Assembly (NCBI GenBank): GCA_964344155.1
Contig: CAYFMG010000035.1
Span: 1-8,401, forward strand
From: UBA6164 sp964344155
GTDB taxonomy: Bacteria; Patescibacteriota; Gracilibacteria; BD1-5; UBA6164
Length of the DNA: 8,401 nucleotides
Direction: 5' to 3'
In this document: in pieces, positions 1 through 6,056 of the stretch
Numbering within the stretch: the stretch's first letter is position 1
Layout: the number at the start of each line of letters is the position of its first letter
Translations under genes and position numbers: made by a program
Notes under the pieces: model-generated
The model's input: only the letters and a program-made list of their open reading frames with translations
Database searches by the model: none
Told to the model about the DNA's origin: nothing

Positions 1-2
1 TT

Positions 3-209
3 CCCAAGATAATCAGGATACTTATCACAACTATTAATTCTACTAATGTAAATCAACTTTTTGCAGCCTCCTTCCTTTTTCAAATGCAAGGAATTCAAGG
101 ATGGATTATTTTATTATTTTTCATGGTATTTATGTTATATTTTAATACTACTTTAATATATTGTTTTTATAGCTATTTGCAAATTTTTTGTAAAGAAAAA
201 AGAAAATAA
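3..209 (+). CDS. C-terminal end of an unrecognised membrane protein (partial)
   Basis: This open frame enters from the left edge and ends at TAA 207-209, leaving about 68 codons. The visible part starts with a mildly amphipathic stretch (PKIIRILITTINSTNVNQLF). It continues into a strongly hydrophobic segment around GWIILLFFMVFMLYF, extended by aromatic residues, and ends in a basic tail (CKEKRK). This fits one or two membrane helices with a cytoplasmic C-terminus. The segment has no in-frame TGA, so it cannot itself test the recoding. The next gene on the same strand starts 67 bases downstream. I do not recognise a family; a piece of a transporter or translocase is possible, but no motif supports a name. 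The frame could be a chance opening, but its composition looks like a real membrane protein. Confidence 0.55.
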   Translation, partial: PKIIRILITTINSTNVNQLFAASFLFQMQGIQGWIILLFFMVFMLYFNTTLIYCFYSYLQIFCKEKRK

Positions 210-234
210 AATTTCTCTTTTCTGTTTTTTTATA

Positions 235-240
235 TATAAT
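235..240 (+). promoter_or_regulatory. Candidate -10 box (TATAAT) for the TPR gene pair
   Basis: A perfect TATAAT lies 36 bases before the ATG at 277, at the end of a TA-rich stretch. No convincing -35 box lies 16-18 bases upstream (TTTCTC at 212-217 is the best). In DNA this AT-rich a TATAAT can occur by chance, so the call rests on position only. Confidence 0.35.
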
Positions 241-276
241 TTTTCTAGATTAAAAATATATATTTAACTAAAATAA

Positions 277-1788
277 ATGAATAGAAATATTATTATAATT
301 ACAGTTTTAAGTGTTTTACTTATATCTGTTGCTTCTGGTATTTTAATAAAGAAAAAACTTAGAGAAGGCAATGAAATTACCTCAAGTTGAACAGTTATAA
401 AACCAAATATAGAACAAGAAGAAGTTGTTGTTGAAAAAAGTAGTGATTACAAAAAACAAAAACTAAGTGACCTAAGAAAAAAACTAGCACTTAAATGACT
501 TATACTAAAATGAGACACTTACCTAGAAGAAAAAGAATACACCAGCGCTTTGGTAAAATATTTACAAATACTTAAACAAGTACCAAATGATGAAAATACA
601 CTAAAAAAACTCTGAGACATATACTATAATTTGAAAAAATTTAAACAAGCATATAGTTACTACTCAAAAATTCCTGAATACGTAAAAGTAGATAAAACTA
701 TGGCTATTAAAAGTCTTTTAATATCAAGTAATCTAAGCAAAGGTAGTATAAGTTCCCTAAAATCTGAAATAGACCTTTTTTGATTAAATGATGAAGAGTT
801 TTTCTATTACTCAAACTCTATTTTATGTGCTAGTGATTTCAAATCATGTGAACAAAATTTTGAAAAATACTTCTCTGAAAAAACAGATATAAAACTAGAA
901 GAGTTAAAAAATATAGCTAATGCCATACAAACATATAATGATTTTAATATAGAAGATTATTCTTATAAACAAGCTTTGATTTTGTGAGCATTTTTTGAAA
1001 ACAAACTATACCCTATAAGTATTGCTGTTTGAGAAATGATATTAAAAACAAAAGCTGATTATAAACCTGTATTAAAAATAGTAGCAAAAAGTTATTATGA
1101 AATCTGAGATTATTCAAAATCTAAAGAAAATCTTTCAGCTTATAATAAATTAGTAAAAAAAGATAGTGAAGCAAGCTACTTTTTAGGTGTTGTATATGAA
1201 AAACTACATGAATATGTATTAAGTACAATACATTTAAAAAAAGCTTTGAAAACATGATATGAAAATACTTTAGATATAAACAAAAGAATATTATTTAATT
1301 ATTATGAATTAGGTGAAATAGAAAAAATGCTTGATACTCTCAAAATAATAATGTCTGAAGATGAAGAAAAATTAAATAATAATGATTATAACCTAGCAAT
1401 ATACTATCATATAATAAATTGAAAAACAGATGAAGCTAAGGTTTTTATAGAAAAAGCTATTAAAAAATATCCTGAGGATGAAATATTTAATTGATATATG
1501 TGATGGGTTTTACTTGAAGAAATAAATAAAACTCCTTTTGAAGAATGAGAATTAAGTGACCAAAATTATAAAGAAGCTGAAAAATATATAGATAATTGAC
1601 TTGAAATAAATTCAAAAAGTCCTATGCTTAATTTAGTTAAATGAAAAATAGAATTAAGTAAAAGAAATGCTGATAAAGCATTTATATATCTTAAAAAGAC
1701 TATCTCCCTAGATAAAAATGGTGATTTTTGAAAAATAGCCAAAACAGAGCTTGAAAAAATAACAATTAAAAATAAAAAAGATGAATAA
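277..1788 (+). CDS. Membrane-anchored tetratricopeptide-repeat (TPR) protein
   Basis: The predicted protein has 503 aa when TGA is read as Gly; there are many in-frame TGA codons. Residues 4-24 form one hydrophobic segment (NIIIITVLSVLLISVASG) followed by KKK, typical of a signal anchor. The rest would then lie outside the cytoplasmic membrane. From about residue 85 to the end the sequence is helical and TPR-like, with units such as KKLGDIYYNLKKFKQAYSYY, SYYEIGDYSKSKENLSAY and GKTDEAKVFIEKAIKKYPED. Several TGA codons fall at the small-residue positions of TPR helices, which supports the Gly reading. TPR domains are protein-binding scaffolds; the partner here is unknown. The ATG at 277 is the first in frame and precedes the hydrophobic anchor directly. 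No Shine-Dalgarno motif is visible. The 3' end overlaps the next gene by 8 bases, suggesting co-translation. I cannot assign a pathway. Confidence 0.88.
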
Positions 1789-2323
1789 TAATGAAAAAAT
1801 TAAAACAAATCCTTGAACACTGGATGAGAAACAACTACTTAAAGAATTAGCTTTAGATATAGCTAATAAGTTTTGAATTGAAAAACAAAAAGCAGAGAGT
1901 CTTATAAAAAAAGAAACTCTTGTATGAATTGATTCTTTAAAAGATGAATTAAAAGAAGAAAAAAATCTAGCTAATAAGGATGTTGAAAAATTATTTTTCA
2001 CTTTGAAATGAGCTTTAGAAGTAATAGAACAATCCTCAAAAATAGAAATAAAAACCCTAAAAGATGATATAGAAAAACATCTAAATATAGAAGAGTTTGA
2101 AAGAAACATAGAGAGCTACTTACCTAATACTCTTATACAAAAGGCAAAAAATCCTGAAAATATTCATGAACATATTTTAGGTTTTGCTCTATGAACAACA
2201 AATAGTATTTATAGCACAGTAGAAGCTCTATACAAAATATGAAAATGAATAATAGCTACTCCCCTACATTTATATCTAATTGTAACAGGAAAAGCAAAAA
2301 CTAATAGTTTTGATAATATATAA
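1781..2323 (+). CDS. Small coiled-coil protein of unknown function
   Basis: The predicted protein has 180 aa with TGA as Gly. The start ATG at 1781 lies inside the last codons of the TPR gene, an 8-base overlap in a different frame, so the two are probably translationally coupled. Residues from about 15 to 115 are charged and helical (for example IEKQKAESLIKK and DSLKDELKEEKN), consistent with a coiled coil. The C-terminal third is different: HEHILGFALGTTNSIYSTVE is followed by a moderately hydrophobic stretch near GIIATPLHLYLIVTG. That part could be a membrane-associated or partner-binding region. I do not recognise a family. Given the coupling, it may act with the TPR protein, but this is inference. 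The stop TAA (2321-2323) is part of the palindromic terminator. Confidence 0.82.
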
Positions 2324-2360
2324 AAAAATAGTAAATCTTATAAGATTTACTATTTTTTTA
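2321..2360. terminator. Bidirectional terminator: perfect 40-bp palindrome
   Basis: Bases 2321-2340 are the exact reverse complement of 2341-2360, centred on TTATAA. The arms start and end in A- and T-runs (TAAAAAAA/TTTTTTTA), so the hairpin gives a U-tract in either direction. It begins at the stop codon of the small coiled-coil gene. It lies 96 bases beyond the stop of the convergent minus-strand gene, so it can serve both units. Confidence 0.85.
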
Positions 2361-2460
2361 TTATGAAAGCTAATATTCAAAGGGCTAAAGCCCTCTGTTA
2401 ACAAGCTGTTTGTCAACAAGGTGGCTTTAGCCTCTTGTATTTTTTTACTATTTTTTTATT
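2346..2460. repeat. 17-bp direct repeats flanking the GC-rich hairpin
   Basis: TTTACTATTTTTTTATT occurs at 2346-2362 and again, identical, at 2444-2460. The first copy is the right arm of the palindromic terminator. The second overlaps the stop codon of the cyclic-nucleotide-binding gene (TAA, 2456-2458 on the minus strand). Between them lie 81 bases containing the hairpin. The arrangement resembles a target duplication around a small insertion or a duplicated terminator arm. Low complexity weakens the case. Confidence 0.6.
2378..2437 (+). terminator. GC-rich hairpin with 3' T-tract, possible second terminator
   Basis: The outer stem pairs 2378-2392 with 2423-2437 (13 of 15 positions), with the core GGCTAAAGCC at 2383-2392 and GGCTTTAGCC at 2423-2432. 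An inner stem pairs 2396-2403 with 2411-2418 (7 of 8), leaving a 7-base loop. On the plus strand it is followed by a run of T (2440-2446), which suits a rho-independent terminator in that direction. On the minus strand the T-tract is poor. Its GC content stands out from the surrounding AT-rich DNA, so it could also be a small repeat element. Confidence 0.6.
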
Positions 2461-2872
2461 TCATTATATTTTTATTTTTAGAACTTCTATGACTAATTAT
2501 ATCTTTTATTTTGTCATATATTTCTGGATACTTATCTATAAGTTCTTTTACAGAAAAAGATAATATAACAACTAATGTACAATCATTTAATGCTGTAGCT
2601 TTAGCCATTCTTTTATTATTACCTCAAAACAAAGCCATTTCTCATAATATTTCCTCAGCATGTACTTCTCAAAGTACTTTTTCTTCTCAGTTAACAACTT
2701 TTGAAATCTCTATATCTCATTTAACTAAAAGATACATAGCTGTGGCTTCTTGTTTGTCTTCAAATAAAACTTCTCATTTTTTAAGAAACTTTTCTTGACA
2801 AAAAAGAGCTAATTTTTGTTTTTCTTCTTCTGATAAAGATTTTAAAATTTGTATATTATCTACAATAGACAT
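2456..2872 (-). CDS. Stand-alone cyclic-nucleotide-binding domain protein
   Basis: The predicted protein has 138 aa with TGA as Gly and is almost entirely one CNB (cNMP-binding, CRP/PKA-R-like) domain. After an N-terminal helix, the beta-roll opens with KKGEVLFEDK and MYLLVKGDIEI (residues 31-56). The phosphate-binding cassette follows at residues 77-94 (GEMALFGGNNKRMAKATA). It keeps the Gly-Glu pair and the Arg (Arg88) that in the family contact the sugar and phosphate of the nucleotide. A C-helix (FSVKELIDKYPEIYDKIKD) and a short basic tail end the protein. There is no helix-turn-helix or catalytic domain, so it is not a complete CRP-type regulator and probably acts through a partner. It starts 24 bases after the infB stop on the same strand, so the two genes are probably co-transcribed. 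No Shine-Dalgarno motif is visible. Whether it still binds a nucleotide cannot be told from sequence. Confidence 0.87.
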
Positions 2873-2896
2873 ATTTTTATATTAAATTTAAATAAA

Positions 2897-5314
2897 CTAT
2901 TTTTGTATTTCTACTTTGTGAATTTCTAAAGTATCTCACTCTTCTACTTTTACTTTTGTAACCAGTTTAATTCAACATTCAGCTGGTCATTCTATTTCTT
3001 TTACTTCTAGAGTTCATGTTTTTAATGATTCAATTGTTCATGATCAAACCATTTTCTTTTTTCTTATAATTCTAACTAAAGCATTATTCTCAACTATATT
3101 ATCAGCTTCTAAAACTAAACCTACAATCATAAACTTTTTCTCTGTAAAGAAAATTCATCATACTTTAGCTTTACCTAATTCTATTTCAACTTCTTTTGGA
3201 TCAAGCATTCAAGTAATTATTTTTTCTATTCTTTCTGTAATATGATATATGATATCACTACTGATATATTCTACTCAAGAAGAATCAAGTGTAGCTTTAG
3301 CTGTTTGTAATACTCATACATTAAATCATACTAATATAGCCTCACTTCATTGTCACATCAAAATATCTCATTCTGTAATTGATCATACTCAACCATGTAT
3401 TATTTGAACTGTAGTTTCTGGAGTTGATAATTTTAATAATGATCCTTTTATAGCTTCTAGTGAACCATTTGTATCTGCTTTTAAAATTATTTTTAATTGT
3501 TTTAAGTTTCAAGCTTTGATTTTTGACATAAGTAAAGCTAGTCATGAATCAGCTTGAGCTTTTTTAGCATTTATTATAGTTCTATATTCTTCAGCTTTTT
3601 GTTTTGCTATATCTACACTATTTACAACTTGAACTATATCTCATCCATCAACAACTTTACTCAAACCTACTATTAAAACAGGTTCTCATGGTATAGCTTT
3701 TACTACTCATTGATTATTATAGTTTTTTAATACTTTTACTTTTCAAAAACCATCCTGACAAACAATATTGTCTCATTTATTAAGTGTTCAAGCATTTATA
3801 AGTACAGTAGCTACAGGTCATAGATTACTATCAAGGTGTGATTCTATAACAGTTGCTATTCATGCTCTATCTGGGTTTGCTTTTAATTCTTGCATTTCAG
3901 CTACAAGTAAGATAATTTCAAGTAAATCATCTATTCAAAAACCTGTATGTGCTGAAACTGGAACCATAGGAGTATCTCCTCCCCAATCTTCTGGAGTTAA
4001 ACCATGTTCTGATAATTGTCATTTTACATGATCAGGATTAGCTCACTGTTTATCCATTTTGTTTATAGCAACAATAACAGGGATACCTGCTTCTTTTGCA
4101 TGGTTTATTGATTCTATAGTTTGAGGTTTTACTCATTCATCAGCAGCAACTACTAGTATAGCAATATCTGTTGATTTTGCTCATCTAGCTCTCATAACTG
4201 TAAAGGCTTCATGACCAGGAGTATCTAAAAATGTAATTTTTCATTTTTCCATTTCTACTTGGTAGGCTCATATACTTTGAGTTATTCATCCTGCTTCTCC
4301 TGATGCTACTTTTGCTTGTCTAATATAATCAAGTAGAGATGTTTTACCATGATCAACATGTCACATTATAGATATAACTGGTGATCTAGATTTTAATTTA
4401 TCTGTATTTTCTTCTTTTAGTAGTTCAGTAATATCTCATGACATAATGTCTTCTACTGATGCTCAAGAGCTATTATCTTTTTCTAGTTTTACTTCGAAAG
4501 ATTCAGCTACAATTGATGCTGAGTCAAAATCAATTTTTGAGTTTATATTAACCATCATACCGTTTTTCATAAACTCTGCCATAAGTACAGGTAGAGCTAC
4601 TCAGATTTTTTCTGACAGTTCTTTTAGAGATAACACTTCTGGTACAGTAACTGTTTCTCATTTTCTTTCAACTAGATTTTGTTTTATATCTTCAACTTTT
4701 TTCTCTTCTTTTTTGTGAGTCTTATTTGATCTTATAAATGTTACTTCTTTTTCTCTTTCAAATTGTACTTTTCATCTTGTTTTTCTTTTTCAAGCAAAGT
4801 ATTTTTGTTTTTTGTTATCTCTTTCGTCTTTTGAATTGTTTTGAGATTTATTTGTAGATGCTTTGTTGTTACTCCAAACTTTTTTAGAGTTGTTATCTAA
4901 ATCTTCTTTTTTTCTAATTGTAAATTTTAATTCTTTATTATTTTCATCCTTTTTATTATTTGGTCTATTATTATTTCTATTATTAGTTCTATTGTTGTTT
5001 CTGTTTCTTTCTTGTACCTTTGCTCTATCTGCTTTTTTTACTACTGTTATTTTCTTTCTTGGTTCTCTTTTTTCAACTTCCATTTTTTGAACTATTTTTT
5101 GTTTTTTTTCTGTTGTTTTAGGAGCAACTTTTTTAGTTGGAGCTTTTTTATTCTCAGTAGTTTCTGGACCTTTTTTAGCTATTTTTGGTTTTTTAACTAT
5201 GATTTTTTTCTTAGCAACTACTTTTGTTTTTTTCTTGTCATCTTTGTTATCATCATTCTTGTTACTAGAATCTATTTGAGAATAATAATCATCTACTATT
5301 TTTTTATCTGGCAT
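2897..5314 (-). CDS. infB: Translation initiation factor IF-2
   Basis: The 805-aa product is the GTPase that places initiator fMet-tRNA on the 30S subunit and promotes 50S joining. Residues 1 to about 200 are Lys/Asn-rich and probably disordered, with NNR-type repeats around 103-120. An IF2_N helical domain lies at about 222-275 (VLSLKELSEKIGVALP). The GTPase domain has G1 GHVDHGKT (318-325), switch region GGITQSIGAY, G3 DTPGHEA (364-370) with the catalytic His, G4 NKMD (418-421) and G5 SAH (454-456). Domains II to IV follow, including ILKADTNGSLEAIKGSL of domain III and a C-terminal domain with KMVGSGTIESLKTG and ECGIKL. Length is normal for the family. TGA encodes conserved glycines, for example in GHVDHGKT (4361-4363) and SIGAY (4268-4270), while others are GGN. 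The ATG at 5314 has no in-frame alternative upstream with better support and no Shine-Dalgarno motif. The stop is TAG (2897-2899). It probably heads an operon with the cyclic-nucleotide-binding gene. Confidence 0.98.
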
Positions 5315-5357
5315 TATTTGTTAAGTTATTTGAATAAATAAAGAAAATATTTGGCAT

Positions 5358-5385
5358 AGGATAAGCATTTTTTAAAAAAAGTCAA
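5358..5385 (-). promoter_or_regulatory. Candidate promoter of infB
   Basis: On the minus strand, TTGACT (5385-5380) is followed 16 bases later by TATCCT (5363-5358). This leaves about 43 bases to the infB ATG at 5314. The -35 box is close to the TTGACA consensus; the -10 box is weaker. The -35 box lies in the T-tract of the terminator immediately upstream, so end and start signals share bases. Confidence 0.5.
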
Positions 5386-5444
5386 AAAAAAAGCCATAAG
5401 CAATTGATTGCTTACAAACTTTTTACTGTTTTTGGACTTTTTTT
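5374..5444 (-). terminator. Terminator of the broken gene, upstream of infB
   Basis: The core hairpin pairs 5397-5404 (TAAGCAAT) with 5407-5414 (ATTGCTTA) around a 2-base centre. On the minus strand it is followed by TGGC and a run of nine T. A further pair of arms, AAAAAAAGTC (5374-5383) and GACTTTTTTT (5435-5444), encloses the core, and the outer arm touches the stop codon of the broken gene. Direction and position suit termination of the minus-strand gene at 5444-5934. Confidence 0.75.
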
Positions 5445-5934
5445 TATTTTTTATAAAACTCTACATTTTCTATAAATCTTATTTTTTCTTGGTTATTTTC
5501 TGAGTACTCTATAAATATTCTATAGTTACCTACTATCGTTTTTATTTCATAATTGTTATTTCCTAATACTGTATATCAATATATTTTTTTCTTCCAAACA
5601 TTTTAAATTAATTTTATTATAAATATCATCTCTGAATTTTGTTGCAAAATCTATATAATTTTTTTCTATTAAATAAATATTATCTATTCAAGTATCTTTA
5701 AATAAATTCAAATAAGAATTTAAATACACATCTATAAAATTATCTATTTTATAACTTGCATTATCCTCAAATATAACATTATAAATATTGTTTTTCTTTT
5801 ACTAAATTATTTTCTTTTTGTCATTCTATAACTCTTTTTGCAAATTTCCTTGCATTTTCTTCTATTCTTTTATCTGATCTTAATTTAGCTTCCTCCATTG
5901 TATAATACTTTTTTCAATTTCTTATTATTACCAT
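5444..5934 (-). pseudogene. Small unrecognised gene interrupted by two +1 frameshifts
   Basis: Reading from ATG at 5934 gives 51 aa (MVIIRNGKKYYTMEEAKLRS onward, TGA as Gly) and then TAA at 5779-5781. A second frame continues the protein-like sequence from about 5790 (NIYNVIFEDNASYKIDNFID) to about 5595. A third runs from about 5590 (KIYGYTVLGNNNYEIKTIVG) to TAA at 5444-5446 (VEFYKK). Removing one A from each of two A-runs on the coding strand (five A at 5791-5795, seven A at 5584-5590) restores one frame of about 162 aa. The composite looks globular, with a basic helical N-terminus and a beta-rich C-terminus. I do not recognise the family. It has a good promoter, a terminator and otherwise intact codons, so the breaks are recent, are sequencing or assembly errors, or are bypassed by slippage on the A-runs. 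Confidence 0.65.
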
Positions 5935-5966
5935 AATTTATTATTATTTTCTAAATTTACCCACCT

Positions 5967-5994
5967 ATTATATCTACAAACTTTTCTAATGCAA
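5967..5994 (-). promoter_or_regulatory. Promoter of the broken gene
   Basis: On the minus strand TTGCAT (5994-5989) is followed 16 bases later by a perfect TATAAT (5972-5967), 32 bases before the ATG at 5934. This is the best sigma70-like promoter in the window. Confidence 0.65.
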
Positions 5995-6022
5995 ATCTTT
6001 TATACACTTTTAATATACATTA

Positions 6023-6052
6023 AAAAATCACACAAATACTTGTGTGATTTTT
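6023..6052 (-). terminator. Intrinsic terminator of the LamG-SPRY protein gene
   Basis: A perfect 13-bp stem (6023-6035 with 6040-6052, core TCACACAA) closes a 4-base loop. On the minus strand the descending arm ends in a run of six T. It begins 4 bases after the stop codon of the large minus-strand gene. Confidence 0.88.
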
Positions 6053-6056
6053 CTTT

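Noticed and set aside
194..232. Possible terminator after the first partial gene
   Set aside because: Only short A-rich and T-rich arms can pair, with mismatches; at this AT content such pairing is expected by chance.
1708..2109. Open frame of 133 aa on the minus strand, Ser/Phe-rich
   Set aside because: It is the shadow of the TPR and coiled-coil genes, which explain the region in full on the plus strand with TGA as Gly.
3342..3545. Minus-strand frame of 67 aa out of phase with infB
   Set aside because: The IF-2 frame is continuous here with recognisable domain III sequence, so this is an off-frame shadow.
3768..4031. Open frames on the plus strand inside infB (also 2511-2798, 4446-4718 and 7999-8187)
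   Set aside because: All lie antisense to genes with clear family motifs or continuous recoded frames.
2897..5314. TGA as tryptophan (code 4, as in Mycoplasma)
   Set aside because: Trp at GHVDHGKT or GGITQSIGAY would destroy invariant glycines, and Trp is already TGG at conserved sites.
4863..5341. Open frames on the plus strand rich in Leu and Phe that look like membrane proteins
   Set aside because: They are antisense readings of the Lys/Asn-rich N-terminus of IF-2; AAA/AAT codons read backwards give Phe and Ile/Leu.
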